Origin: Bacterioplanoides sp965200585
Lineage (GTDB): Bacteria; Pseudomonadota; Gammaproteobacteria; Pseudomonadales; Oceanobacteraceae
Reading direction: 5' to 3' (one strand)
Length of the DNA stretch: 64,000 nucleotides
NCBI RefSeq assembly: GCF_965200585.1
Contig: NZ_OZ241361.1
Of this stretch, positions 26,427 through 35,380 are shown piece by piece; within the stretch, counting starts at the first letter, position 1; every line of letters starts with the position of its first letter. The notes beneath the pieces are model-generated. The model did no database searches. It was not told where the DNA came from and was given only the letters and a program-made list of their open reading frames with translations. The position numbers were made by a program, and so were the translations under genes.

Positions 26427-27044
26427 TCAATTTGATAACCAGCCTGCTGGCAGATGTTCCAGATCATCGGCGACATCAATATCGTGCAGTGTCTCCAGAC
26501 ACGCCAGTGACCACCCGGCCTGCTGGATACGTTGCTGCGTCAGACGACTGACCTGCTCGGTACTCCAGGGCATATCAACAAACAGCGACGGTGCCGGATA
26601 GCGCAGCCCCAACAAAGCATAACCGCCATCGGATACCGGATACATACAGGTATCATTCTGCTGCAAAGCGTTGGCGGCCTGTTGCAGGCGCTCGGCGGTT
26701 AAACCGGGGCAATCGGTACCCATCAGCAGTACTGCTTCACCCTGTTCTAAACTGCGCTGACTGGCACGCTGCAAGCGCTCACCTAAATCACCAGCGCCCT
26801 GTTCACTCCACTGCACCGTGGCGGGGATTTCAATGTCTTGCCATAAATCGGGGTCGAGCCCCGGGGCGACACATAACTCAACGCTGCTAACCCCAGCGCC
26901 AGCACTAACCGCTTGCTGCACACTGTATTGCAGAAGTTTTTTGGCCAATTGGGCCGACCCTTGCTCACCCAGCGCCGGTATTAACCGGGTTTTGGCTAAC
27001 CCGGGCAACGGTGCTTTGGCAAAAATGATAATGCGCGTTTTCAT
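26427..27044 (-). CDS. Arsenosugar biosynthesis glycosyltransferase, TIGR04282 type (DUF2064)
   Basis: 205-residue nucleotidyl/glycosyltransferase-A fold protein. The start MKTRIIIFAKAPLPGLAKTRLIPALG is the DUF2064/TIGR04282 signature, with GTDCPGLTAERLQQA as the metal/nucleotide motif and SDGGYALLGLRYPAPSLF further on. Families with this name co-occur with arsS and arsM. The precise reaction (nucleotide sugar or glycerol group transfer to the dimethylarsenoriboside) is not established by sequence. Its ATG overlaps the stop of the preceding glycosyltransferase by one base (TAATG), indicating translational coupling. Confidence 0.88.
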   Translation of the reverse strand: MKTRIIIFAKAPLPGLAKTRLIPALGEQGSAQLAKKLLQYSVQQAVSAGAGVSSVELCVAPGLDPDLWQDIEIPATVQWSEQGAGDLGERLQRASQRSLEQGEAVLLMGTDCPGLTAERLQQAANALQQNDTCMYPVSDGGYALLGLRYPAPSLFVDMPWSTEQVSRLTQQRIQQAGWSLACLETLHDIDVADDLEHLPAGWLSN

Positions 27045-27784
27045 TAATAATACTCAGCTAAGGTAGTGGCACTGACACCCCGCCAATATAACCAGCGTAA
27101 GCGCCACATCAGGAAAATGGTGCGCCAGACACCCTGCTGCTGCCAGCGCCGCCCGGAGGTAGACACCCGCGACGTCAGACACGCCGGACGACTGTATTGC
27201 TTTAACCGCAGGCACAGTTCAACGTCTTCCATCAGAGGTTGTTGGGGGTAACCACCTAACCGCAGGAATTCATCGCGACGAACAAAAATCGCCTGATCAC
27301 CGGTAGCCACCGACGTCAGCCGCGAGCGCTGATTGATCAGCCAGCTGATCACGGGAAACATCTTTGCCTGGCCATCAATGGTGAGATTAAACCGCCCCCA
27401 GCGGTAATACTGCTGCTCAATCGCCTGCAAAATTTGCTGATCGGCATCGGTGGGTAAACGACTGTCGGCGTGCAGAAACACCAGCACTTTGCCACTTGCC
27501 TGTTGGGCACCGGCATTCATTTGCAGCGCGCGCCCTTTATCGCTTTGAATCACCTTAAAGCCGTGCTGTTGGGCAATGTGTGCGGAGTCATCCTGACTGC
27601 CACCATCCACCAGCAGAATTTCACAGCCACGGCTCTGCCAGTGTCTCAGATGGGCTAACAGTGCAGGCATTTCTGCCTGCTCATTATAGAAAGGGACTAC
27701 AACTGAGACATCAATGGAGTCAGAAACGGAAATAGAAGTCGCAAGGCTCACCAGAGGGCGAGAGCCGCCCTCAGCGTTTAACAT
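27044..27784 (-). CDS. Arsenosugar biosynthesis glycosyltransferase, TIGR04283 type (GT2)
   Basis: 246-residue family 2 glycosyltransferase. It shows VSVVVPFYNEQAEMPALL, the DGGSQDDS nucleotide-sugar site, GRALQMNAGAQQASGKVLVFLHADSRLP (DxD-like HAD) and a C-terminal RRDEFLRLGGYPQQPLMEDVELCLRLKQ acceptor block, matching the TIGR04283 group found with arsS. The first 27 residues up to VSVVVPF are not typical, so a later start is possible. It overlaps the DUF547 gene by 14 bases and the next glycosyltransferase by one base. Cytoplasmic, possibly membrane-associated through the WRTIFLMWRLRWLYW tail. Confidence 0.87.
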   Translation of the reverse strand: MLNAEGGSRPLVSLATSISVSDSIDVSVVVPFYNEQAEMPALLAHLRHWQSRGCEILLVDGGSQDDSAHIAQQHGFKVIQSDKGRALQMNAGAQQASGKVLVFLHADSRLPTDADQQILQAIEQQYYRWGRFNLTIDGQAKMFPVISWLINQRSRLTSVATGDQAIFVRRDEFLRLGGYPQQPLMEDVELCLRLKQYSRPACLTSRVSTSGRRWQQQGVWRTIFLMWRLRWLYWRGVSATTLAEYY

Positions 27785-28622
27785 TCAGTTTCCAATCGTA
27801 GTCCAGATAATCAATATCCAGTTTTTCTTGCTGTAATGCTTTGCGTTGTGCCGCCGGAATATCCAGGTCATCGGCATATTTTAAGAAAAAGTCTTCCAGA
27901 CGCTGATAACCTACCCAACCGCGTTCAAAATCGTTCCCGTACCAGTTAAAAATCGACGACACTTCTAAGCCATCTTTGCTGACGCGGTTACGGCTGCGGT
28001 CGGATAAAAACCAGCGGGTTTGTTGCTCCAGCTGCTGCTCTAACTGATCAGCAACAAATGCTTCGGCACGTAACGGCGGGCAACCAATGCTGGCGCAGTT
28101 AACGGCAAAGTGGATACGGGGTTCGTTAAAGCGACCATCCTCACGAATCAAACCGTGTTCAATGTCATCCAGCGAACGAGTCTCGCCTAACAGAGGAATA
28201 AATTCTTTCTTCCACGGCGAGCTTAATAAATTGCCAAGGTCACGAATGGATTCAATATCCGGCCAATTGCGGACAATTAATTCCACCGTCCAGCTGTTGT
28301 AGGCATTAATTAAGAAACTCAGCTGCTCCGGCTTAGACCACTGTTCAAACTCCTGCCAGCTCACCTCAGATAAGGATTCCAGATAAGCTTTCAGCGCTGC
28401 ACGGTCATCGGCAAAACCCTGATAATCGACTTCGCTGGTAAAACCATCAGCGCTCAGGTGAACGTGTTGTTTAGCTAATGCATCCCATTGGCTATGGTCA
28501 AAGGCATGGCTCAGCGGGCTGATAGACAGCAGCGTCACCAGTAATGCCATCGCGGCCCTATAAGAGAAGGAGTAGCGAGTAAAAGGTCGATAAGCGGTCA
28601 GTCGTTTCGTCAGATATGTCAT
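27771..28622 (-). CDS. DUF547 protein of the arsenosugar operon
   Basis: 283-residue exported protein: the N-terminus has a basic stretch, then AAMALLVTLLSISPLSHAFDH, a signal peptide cleaved near residue 40. The DUF547 core follows: FLINAYNSWTVELIVRNWPDI, DDIEHGLIRE, and NCASIGCPPLRAEAFVADQLEQQL with two conserved cysteines. DUF547 is a papain-like/transglutaminase-related fold in some analyses; the catalytic role is unknown. It overlaps the upstream TVP38 gene by 4 bases (ATGA) and the downstream glycosyltransferase by 14. Its presence in arsenosugar clusters is a recurrent association. Confidence 0.85.
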   Translation of the reverse strand: MTYLTKRLTAYRPFTRYSFSYRAAMALLVTLLSISPLSHAFDHSQWDALAKQHVHLSADGFTSEVDYQGFADDRAALKAYLESLSEVSWQEFEQWSKPEQLSFLINAYNSWTVELIVRNWPDIESIRDLGNLLSSPWKKEFIPLLGETRSLDDIEHGLIREDGRFNEPRIHFAVNCASIGCPPLRAEAFVADQLEQQLEQQTRWFLSDRSRNRVSKDGLEVSSIFNWYGNDFERGWVGYQRLEDFFLKYADDLDIPAAQRKALQQEKLDIDYLDYDWKLNVKR

Positions 28623-29329
28623 GGTGTGGCAATCTCTTCAGAGCGGTTACGGGTTTGAAGTGTTGTTATTTTCTGGCCGAGCTTTTTTGCCAGCCATGGA
28701 AAAATGCCCAGCAGCAGCAAGGATACTAATAAACCGGGGGATAGAATATCCGCCATCTCATCAATAGCAGCCAGCTGAGTACCGGCATTAACGTACAATA
28801 ATGTACCCGGCAGCATACCTAGCTGACTGACCCAGTAAAAAGTCCAGATACGGATGCGGGTCAGCCCCATCAGTAAATTAATCAGAAAAAACGGAACAAC
28901 CGGGACAATACGCAGGGTGAATAAATAAAACGCACCATCCCGCGCCATGCCATCATTCACTTTTTGCAGGCGGCTGTTAAAACGCTGTTGCACGGTATCG
29001 CGAAATAAATAACGGGCTGATAAAAAGGCCAGCACGGCTCCCACTGAGCTGGCAAACGACACCAGCACCAGCCCCCAGACAACACCAAATAATGCACCCG
29101 CGGCCACCGTCATCACGCCCACACCGGGAAACGACAGTGCCGCCGCCAGGATATAAATCAGAAAGAACACCAGTGCCAGTAACAAAGGCTGTTGCGCCTG
29201 CCAGAGTTCAAACTGCTGTAAGCTGTCTTTCAACCCATGCAGGGTAAACAACTGATGGATATCCAGCAGCCACATCCCGGCAAAGGCAGCGATCAGGATG
29301 ATTAATAACAGCGGTTTTTTTATCATCAC
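28619..29329 (-). CDS. TVP38/TMEM64 (DedA-like) membrane protein
   Basis: 236-residue inner-membrane protein with about six hydrophobic segments. It carries the SNARE-associated/DedA-like core: SFPGVGVMTVAAGALFGVVWGLVLV, then SSVGAVLAFLSARYLFRD, and FTLRIVPVVPFFLINLLMGLTRI. Family members are proposed lipid or small-molecule transporters. Within this operon it could move an arsenosugar, its lipid form or a precursor, which is inference. It follows arsS by 37 bases and overlaps DUF547 by 4. Confidence 0.87.
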   Translation of the reverse strand: MMIKKPLLLIILIAAFAGMWLLDIHQLFTLHGLKDSLQQFELWQAQQPLLLALVFFLIYILAAALSFPGVGVMTVAAGALFGVVWGLVLVSFASSVGAVLAFLSARYLFRDTVQQRFNSRLQKVNDGMARDGAFYLFTLRIVPVVPFFLINLLMGLTRIRIWTFYWVSQLGMLPGTLLYVNAGTQLAAIDEMADILSPGLLVSLLLLGIFPWLAKKLGQKITTLQTRNRSEEIATP

Positions 29330-29366
29330 GGCAATACCAACATCACCTACAAGTCATTATTAGTAG

Positions 29367-30320
29367 CTACAGAGCCCCGCCACAACTGCTGCCCTGTCCG
29401 GCGGTACAGGCGAAGCAGTGATCGGCGACACAAATAGGTTCACCGGCCATATCCTCGCTTAACAGATCACGCAGATGCGGAGCGTCTTTACCGGCTAAAT
29501 TCAATTCCAGCTGCTGATTAAAATCACAATCGAACAAATTACCCTGCCAATCGACACTGATCAGAGAGCGGCACATCACGTGCTCAAGGTTGGCAGCCTG
29601 ATAGTTATCTTTCAGCAGGGTCATATAATCGTGGAACTGACCTTTGGAAATCAGCGTTGAACCAAAACGTTTGATCGGCAGATTGGCTAACGCGTACAGC
29701 TGGTTAAACTGGATACCAAAATGTGAATCCAGCTCGGCTTTATATTGTGCTTCCAGCGGTTGTTGTGCCGGTGGCAAAACCGGCCCTTGCGGGTTAAACA
29801 CCAGATCGAGTTTCAGCTCACTGCCCGGCTGGCCGTAGCCCAGTTCATTCAATTTCTGCAGCGCGGCGATGCTTTTATCAAACACCCCATCACCCCGTTG
29901 CTTATCAACATTATCCAGTGAATAACACGGCAATGAGGCGACGACATCCACCTGGTGCTCTGCCAGAAACTCAGCTAACCCTTCCTGACCTGGTTCAAAC
30001 AGAATGGTCAGATTACAACGATCTATCACCTTGATACCCGCCGCAGAAGCCTGAGCGACCAGATAGCGGAAGTCATCGTGCATCTCCGGCGCGCCACCCG
30101 TCAGATCCAGCGTTTTGATACCACGCTTCTGCATCACCGGAATAATCAGATCTATATTTTCCCGATCCATCATTTCAGTGCGGGTTGGCCCGGCGTTCAC
30201 ATGACAATGCAAACAGCGCAAATTGCACTTATAACCCAGATTAACCTGCAGGATTTCAGTGGCTTTGCGTTGCAGCTGAGGAAAGTCACTCACCTCTAAT
30301 AAAGGTAATGTCGCGTGCAT
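29367..30320 (-). CDS. arsS: Arsenosugar biosynthesis radical SAM protein ArsS
   Basis: 317-residue radical S-adenosylmethionine enzyme. It has the CxxxCxxC iron-sulfur motif (YKCNLRCLHCHVNAGP, about residue 32), the GGAPEMH SAM-binding motif, and a C-terminal DUF3641-type region with a cysteine cluster (CVADHCFACTAGQGSSCGG) for extra iron-sulfur ligation. In the known pathway ArsS transfers a 5'-deoxyadenosyl group to dimethylarsenite made by ArsM. First gene of the operon arsS, TVP38, DUF547, GT, GT, arsM (30320 to 25298). No arsR-type regulator lies next to it. Confidence 0.92.
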   Translation of the reverse strand: MHATLPLLEVSDFPQLQRKATEILQVNLGYKCNLRCLHCHVNAGPTRTEMMDRENIDLIIPVMQKRGIKTLDLTGGAPEMHDDFRYLVAQASAAGIKVIDRCNLTILFEPGQEGLAEFLAEHQVDVVASLPCYSLDNVDKQRGDGVFDKSIAALQKLNELGYGQPGSELKLDLVFNPQGPVLPPAQQPLEAQYKAELDSHFGIQFNQLYALANLPIKRFGSTLISKGQFHDYMTLLKDNYQAANLEHVMCRSLISVDWQGNLFDCDFNQQLELNLAGKDAPHLRDLLSEDMAGEPICVADHCFACTAGQGSSCGGAL

Positions 30321-30433
30321 ACAGGCTCCGGGATGGCGCTATCAGTGATAAGGTTGTGGTATTAGTCCGGAGAATAACCGGTTAGTTCCCGCGAACAAAC
30401 ATACCATTTAACCACAAAGACCGATGCCAGTGC

Positions 30434-30937
30434 TTAACCGCAAAGATAGGTACCAGTGCCTACGGCAATCAGCTCATCGTCTTCATTATGGAATTCCATC
30501 CGGGTCACAGCCACCTTGTTACCAATGCGCAATAAAGTGGCACTGGCGGTAAATTCCTTGCCTTTGCCGGGCTGCAGATAATCCACCCGCATATCGATAG
30601 TACCCAGTTTGGATAACTGCTTCGGCCGTTCTTCTTTTGGAGCACCCTGACGATGCAGTCGCTGCCAGGCGGCAATCATCGCCATAGCACCGCCAGTAAC
30701 ATCCAACGCGGTAGCAATGGCTCCGCCATGCAAAATACCCTGTAGCCAGTTGCCCACCAGATCGTCACGCATTTTCATCGTGAATTCACAGCAATCCGCC
30801 CCCAGTCGTTTGGGCTGCAGGCCCAGCATCTGATTAAACGGGATCTGATCAAGAAAGTTCTGCGCCAGATTTAATTCAGTCTTGGTAAAACCTTCGGCGG
30901 TTTGGGTAACACCTTCGGCAATTACATCATCAGTCAT
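30434..30937 (-). CDS. Hotdog-fold thioesterase (PaaI/YigI-like)
   Basis: 167-residue acyl-CoA thioesterase candidate. The hotdog motif HGGAIATALDVTGGAMAMIA (about residue 65-85) supplies the HGG of PaaI-type enzymes, and DMRVDYLQPGKGKEFTASATLLRIGNKVAVTRMEF is the typical core beta-sheet. A 40-residue helical N-terminus precedes the domain. Substrate is unknown. Divergent from hemB across a 300-bp spacer. Confidence 0.85.
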   Translation of the reverse strand: MTDDVIAEGVTQTAEGFTKTELNLAQNFLDQIPFNQMLGLQPKRLGADCCEFTMKMRDDLVGNWLQGILHGGAIATALDVTGGAMAMIAAWQRLHRQGAPKEERPKQLSKLGTIDMRVDYLQPGKGKEFTASATLLRIGNKVAVTRMEFHNEDDELIAVGTGTYLCG

Positions 30938-31237
30938 CTCGTTATACCTACGCTCTTTTATTCTTATGCCAGGGCCTGTTTACAGGCTCCAGTCATTGTT
31001 AGGCACAGAGGTTGGTGCGGTAAATTGCCAAACCGATAAAAGCGAGTGACGATTCTGCTCAGTGGGAGTGAGGCGAACCCTGCATGAAAGAGGATTGTGC
31101 ATAAAACTGTAACATTGGTGTCATATCGTGCGCGCCACTGACGAAAGTTTGCGCTATATCAGCATTGGCTTTTTCAACCGCCCGGCAATTCAAGCTACAA
31201 TCGGTGTACTTATCTGTACATTTCCCGGAGAGACTCC
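30938..31237. other. Divergent promoter region, thioesterase / hemB
   Basis: 300 bp without a gene. It must hold the promoters of both divergent genes. I see no convincing operator, riboswitch or repeat. A GGAGA site at its right end serves hemB. Confidence 0.5.
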
Positions 31238-32248
31238 ATGGCTTTTAACGATGCCCAGCGCATGTTCCCAGAAACCCGACTGCGCCGTATGCGTCGCGAT
31301 GATTTTTCTCGTCGTTTGATGCGTGAAACACAACTGACGGTGGATAGCCTGATTTACCCGATGTTTGTGTTAGAGGGCCATCAGGAGCGCGAAGCCATTC
31401 CGTCGATGCCTGGCGTTGAGCGTTTATCCATCGACTTACTGGTCGATGAAGTACGCCATCTTTATAAGCTGGGTGTTCCGGCCGTGGCACTGTTCCCGGT
31501 AACGCCACTGGATGTGAAGTCCGAGCTGGCAGAAGAAGCCTTTAATCCGAATGGCCTGGCTCAACGCGCAGTACGGGCCATCAAAGACGCGGTACCGGAA
31601 ATGGGCGTGATGACCGATGTAGCGCTGGACCCGTTCACCACTCACGGTCAGGACGGCATTATCGATGCAGAAGGTTATGTATTAAACGACCGCACGGTGG
31701 ATACCTTAGTGCAGCAAGCCTTATCTCATGCCGATGCCGGTGCCGATATCGTCGCGCCATCGGACATGATGGATGGTCGCATCGGTGACATTCGTGATGC
31801 GCTGGAAGAAGAAGCCTTTGTAAACACCCGCATTATGGCGTACTCAGCGAAATACGCATCGGCTTATTACGGCCCATTCCGTGACGCGGTGGGTTCGGCT
31901 GCGAATCTGGGTAAAGCGGATAAAAAGACTTATCAGATGGACCCGGCCAACAGTGACGAAGCACTGCACGAAGTGGCACTCGATTTAGCCGAGGGTGCCG
32001 ATATGGTGATGGTAAAACCGGGTATGCCATATCTGGATATTGTGCGCCGCATTAAAGATGAATTAAAAGCGCCCACCTTTGTCTATCAGGTGAGTGGTGA
32101 ATATGCGATGCACAAAGCAGCTGCTCAGAATGGCTGGCTGGATGATGAAGCCGTGATGCATGAGTCTTTATTAAGTATTAAGCGTGCTGGCGCGGATGGC
32201 ATCTTAACCTATTACGCGAAGCAATATGCGGAGTGGTTAGATAAGTAA
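31238..32248 (+). CDS. hemB: Porphobilinogen synthase (delta-aminolevulinic acid dehydratase) HemB
   Basis: Condenses two 5-aminolevulinates to porphobilinogen in tetrapyrrole synthesis. 336 residues, the usual length. The active-site lysines lie in MAYSAKYASAYYGPFRDAVG and VMVKPGMPYLDIVRR. The metal loop reads DVALDPFTTHGQDG, with aspartates in place of the zinc-binding cysteines, so this is the magnesium-type HemB known from Pseudomonas. An AGGAGA-like site precedes the ATG. Two twin-hairpin elements separate it from ppk. Confidence 0.97.
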   Translation: MAFNDAQRMFPETRLRRMRRDDFSRRLMRETQLTVDSLIYPMFVLEGHQEREAIPSMPGVERLSIDLLVDEVRHLYKLGVPAVALFPVTPLDVKSELAEEAFNPNGLAQRAVRAIKDAVPEMGVMTDVALDPFTTHGQDGIIDAEGYVLNDRTVDTLVQQALSHADAGADIVAPSDMMDGRIGDIRDALEEEAFVNTRIMAYSAKYASAYYGPFRDAVGSAANLGKADKKTYQMDPANSDEALHEVALDLAEGADMVMVKPGMPYLDIVRRIKDELKAPTFVYQVSGEYAMHKAAAQNGWLDDEAVMHESLLSIKRAGADGILTYYAKQYAEWLDK

Positions 32249-32262
32249 GTCAGTATTAAATC

Positions 32263-32380
32263 GTGCTTCAGCCATTTAAATTATTTTCCCCTCTCCGCAT
32301 CGGTGCGACATCCCTGTCGCTCGATGCTAGCGCAACATCCTGTTGCTGTTCGGAAAAAATAATTCAAACGACCGAAACAC
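32263..32380 (-). repeat. Twin-hairpin element 4 (GGA strand: minus)
   Basis: 29-base arms 32263-32291 and 32352-32380 match at 22 positions, and all seven differences are transitions that become G-U pairs on the minus strand, so the minus strand pairs along all 29. Inside are a GCATCG/CGATGC stem enclosing GCGACATCCCTGTCGC, then GCAACATCCTGTTGC. It lies 15 bases after the hemB stop, antisense to hemB, with element 5 following 25 bases later in opposite orientation. Confidence 0.85.
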
Positions 32381-32405
32381 TTTTTCCGATATCTAAGGTT
32401 TATGA

Positions 32406-32519
32406 AAATAAGGAGTTCAAGGTACTTTAAATAGCAGCAATAGGGATATTGCGACCGCACGGCAGGGCCAGGGATGGCCCTTCGGTGCGGCGGCTTAAAG
32501 TACCTTGAACTCCTTATTT
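32406..32519 (+). repeat. Twin-hairpin element 5 (GGA strand: plus), perfect arms
   Basis: Arms 32406-32430 and 32495-32519 are perfectly complementary over 25 bp. Inside are GCAATAGGGATATTGC and a CCGCAC/GTGCGG stem enclosing GGGCCAGGGATGGCCC. The core matches element 1 in reverse, while the arms differ. The right arm ends 16 bases before the ppk start, next to its RBS, so the fold could influence ppk translation. Confidence 0.88.
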
Positions 32520-32535
32520 GAATGAAGGAAGAAAA

Positions 32536-34644
32536 ATGAGCGAAGAACAAGTAACGGAAACACCCATCGATTTAACCAGCAGCGAATATTATATTAATCG
32601 TGAGCTGAGCCATCTGCAGTTTAATTTACGGGTGTTAGAGCAGGCACTGGACGAAAGCCATCCGCTACTGGATCGTTTATTTTTCCTCTGTATTTTCAGC
32701 AAAAACCTGGATGAATTTTACGAGGTTCGGGTTGCGAACCTGACACAACAATTAGCTTATCGCCGCGAGCAGGCTGGTGCTGATGGTATGCACCCGCAAC
32801 AGGTTCTGGATGAAATCCATGAACTGTGTAGCCAGACCGTTGCCCGCCAATACGCTATTTTAAACGACACGCTGCTGCCAGAGTTGGAAAAAGAGAATAT
32901 TCGCTTTTTACGTCGGGCCAACTGGAACGATAAACAGCGTGAATGGATTCGCGATTATTTTGAAAAATCGGTACAGCCATTAATCAGCCCAATTGGGCTT
33001 GATCCATCACACCCCTTCCCACGATTGGTCAATAAAAGTTTAAACTTTATTGTTGCCTTAGATGGAAAAGACGCATTCGGTCGCGAGACCGGCCTGGCAA
33101 TTATTCCGGCACCACGTTCTCTGCCGCGCATTATTCGTTTACCGGATGAACTTTGCCCGAATGGTTCTGGCAAAGGCGATAACTTTATTTTCTTATCATC
33201 GGTGATTCATGAATACGCCGATGAATTATTTCCGGGCATGGCGATTAATGGTTGTTATCAGTTCCGTGTTACCCGGAATGCTGACTTAGAAATTGATCAC
33301 GACGATACCGCCGATTTAGCTTCCGCCTTAGAAGACGAATTACATTCACGTAATTTTGGCGAAGAAATGCGTCTGGAAGTCGCCGACAACTGCCCCGACG
33401 AACTGGTTAACTTCCTGTTAATGAAGTTTAACCTGGACGAAAACGATTTATTTAAAGTAAACGGCCCGGTTAACCTTTCCCGATTAATGGAAGCCATTTT
33501 CCAGATTAACCGCCCGGATTTACAATACGCGCCGTTTACACCGGGTTTGCCTAAAAATATTAATTTTAAGAAAAGTATTTTTGAAAGCATCCGCGAAAAA
33601 GACGCGTTAATGCTGCATCCGTTTGAATCCTTTACTCCGGTTGTGGATATGCTGCGCGAGGCAGCCAAAGATCCGGCAGTACGGGCGATCAAACAAACCT
33701 TGTACCGTACCGGCGCTAAATCCGAAATTGTGAATGCTCTGGTGGATGCCGCCCGCAATGGCAAAGAAGTCACGGTGGTGATTGAACTGCGTGCGCGCTT
33801 TGATGAAGAAGATAACCTGTACCTGGCTAACCGCTTACAAGAAGCCGGAGCCGTGGTGGTATACGGTGTGGTGGGCTATAAAACCCACGCCAAAGTTATG
33901 CTGATTGTGCGCAAAGAAGGCGATAAATTTAAGCGTTATGTGCATATGGGTACCGGCAATTACCACGCCGGTAACGCTCGGGTATATACCGACTACAGCT
34001 TTATGACCTGTGATGATTCCATTGGTGAAGATGTGCATAAAGTCTTTATGCAACTCACCGGGATGGGCGAAGCGTTACGCATTAAAAAGCTGTTTCATGC
34101 GCCCTTTACCCTGCATAAAAAAATGCTGGAACTGATTGACCGTGAACGCGCTCATGCAGAAGCGGGTAAACCGGCATTAATTCGTATGAAAGCCAATGGT
34201 TTAACCGAACCTAAGTTAATTCGTGCCTTGTATAAGGCCTCTCAGGCCGGGGTTAAAATTGAACTGATTATTCGCGGTATGTGCTGCCTGCGTCCGGGAA
34301 TTCCCGGCGTTTCTGACAATATCAGTGTGCGTTCGATTATTGGCCGTTTTCTGGAGCACACCCGAGTATATTACTTCCAGAATAATGGCAAAGACGAAAT
34401 CTATGCTGGCAGTGCCGATCTGATGGAGCGTAACTTATTAAACCGGGTAGAAACCTGCTTCCCGGTGGAAGCTAACAAGCTGAAAGAGCGGATGAAACGC
34501 GAACTGGAGGCCTATACGCTGGATAACTGTCAGGCGTGGGATCTACAACCGGATGGCAGTTATGTTCGCCAGCAACCGGCTGAAGGTGAAGAGCAGATTA
34601 AAGCACAAGCCATGATGCTGGAGAGTCTGGCCACCAGCGCCTGA
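32536..34644 (+). CDS. ppk1: Polyphosphate kinase Ppk1
   Basis: Makes inorganic polyphosphate from ATP. 702 residues, normal for the family. It begins with the N-terminal helical domain (YINRELSHLQFNLRVLEQA, FLCIFSKNLDEFYEVRV). The catalytic phospholipase-D-like domains carry the autophosphorylated histidine region (YVHMGTGNYHAGNARVYTDYS) and the second histidine (RFLEHTRVYYF). The ATG at 32536 has a GAAGGAAG site; the in-frame TTG at 32518 lies in a twin-hairpin arm and is rejected. ppx lies far away at 56.7 kb, so the polyphosphate pair is split here. Confidence 0.96.
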   Translation: MSEEQVTETPIDLTSSEYYINRELSHLQFNLRVLEQALDESHPLLDRLFFLCIFSKNLDEFYEVRVANLTQQLAYRREQAGADGMHPQQVLDEIHELCSQTVARQYAILNDTLLPELEKENIRFLRRANWNDKQREWIRDYFEKSVQPLISPIGLDPSHPFPRLVNKSLNFIVALDGKDAFGRETGLAIIPAPRSLPRIIRLPDELCPNGSGKGDNFIFLSSVIHEYADELFPGMAINGCYQFRVTRNADLEIDHDDTADLASALEDELHSRNFGEEMRLEVADNCPDELVNFLLMKFNLDENDLFKVNGPVNLSRLMEAIFQINRPDLQYAPFTPGLPKNINFKKSIFESIREKDALMLHPFESFTPVVDMLREAAKDPAVRAIKQTLYRTGAKSEIVNALVDAARNGKEVTVVIELRARFDEEDNLYLANRLQEAGAVVVYGVVGYKTHAKVMLIVRKEGDKFKRYVHMGTGNYHAGNARVYTDYSFMTCDDSIGEDVHKVFMQLTGMGEALRIKKLFHAPFTLHKKMLELIDRERAHAEAGKPALIRMKANGLTEPKLIRALYKASQAGVKIELIIRGMCCLRPGIPGVSDNISVRSIIGRFLEHTRVYYFQNNGKDEIYAGSADLMERNLLNRVETCFPVEANKLKERMKRELEAYTLDNCQAWDLQPDGSYVRQQPAEGEEQIKAQAMMLESLATSA

Positions 34645-34744
34645 TGCTTCTGCCAGGGCCTGTTAACACTGACAAACCGCCACGGGAACTTCTGTCGCCA
34701 TGGCGGCTCCAATAAGGCATTCCATCGTTTTTACGAGCCTTATC

Positions 34745-35305
34745 ATGAAAAAATTCTCCTGGTTCTCCGCCTCGCTGGTATTCACCCTTGCCATCGCGTA
34801 CTGGCTGGTAGGTGGACGTATGAATCATGCCCAGGCAGAGCCGCTACACGGGCCACTGCCTGAATTTACTCAGTCCGATTCTCAGGCCTGGCTCAATTCC
34901 AAGCCTCTTAAAACCGCCGATTTAACCGGCAAAGTGCTGTTGATTGATGTCTGGACCTTGGCGTGCTGGAACTGTTATCGCAGCTTTCCGTGGTTACATT
35001 CGGTGGAAGAGAAGTTCGCCAACGATGATTTTCAGGTTGTCGGCATTCATTCACCCGAGTTTGATTACGAACACGACCGTGGCAATGTTGAAAAAGCGAT
35101 TAAGAAATATCAGCTACACCATCCGGTGATGATGGATAATGACTTTGCATACTGGCGGGCACTGGATAATCGTTACTGGCCTGCATTTTATCTGGTCGAT
35201 AAGCGAGGCAACCTGCGTTATCGCTTTATTGGTGAAACCCATGAAGGGGATAAACGTGCTGAAAAAATTGAAGCGGCAATTCAGTACTTACTTTCTGAAA
35301 AATAA
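34745..35305 (+). CDS. Thioredoxin-like (TlpA/redoxin) exported protein
   Basis: 187 residues. The N-terminus MKKFSWFSASLVFTLAIAYWLV is an uncleaved anchor or signal peptide, placing the thioredoxin fold in the periplasm. The active site reads VWTLACWNCYRSFPWLH, a CxxC of the CWNC type close to DipZ/TlpA-like redoxins, followed by FQVVGIHSPEF and the cis-proline region RYWPAFYLVDKRGNLRYRF. A role in disulfide reduction or peroxide handling is likely, but the partner is unknown. The ATG at 34745 is chosen because an upstream start at 34700 would place charged residues before the signal. Confidence 0.82.
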   Translation: MKKFSWFSASLVFTLAIAYWLVGGRMNHAQAEPLHGPLPEFTQSDSQAWLNSKPLKTADLTGKVLLIDVWTLACWNCYRSFPWLHSVEEKFANDDFQVVGIHSPEFDYEHDRGNVEKAIKKYQLHHPVMMDNDFAYWRALDNRYWPAFYLVDKRGNLRYRFIGETHEGDKRAEKIEAAIQYLLSEK

Positions 35306-35315
35306 CGCTTTCAGA

Positions 35316-35355
35316 ATCATAAAAAACGGAAGCTTTTGCTCCCGTTTTTTATGAT
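35316..35355. terminator. Bidirectional intrinsic terminator
   Basis: 14-bp perfect stem 35316-35329 / 35342-35355 with A/T runs on both sides, between the converging thioredoxin-like (+) and TRAP binding protein (-) genes. Confidence 0.9.
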
Positions 35356-35380
35356 CATTTAGTGCGATAAATATTTCACG

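Noticed and set aside
32281..32550. Minus frame of 89 codons between hemB and ppk
   Set aside because: It consists of elements 4 and 5 translated; no RBS and no protein-like composition.
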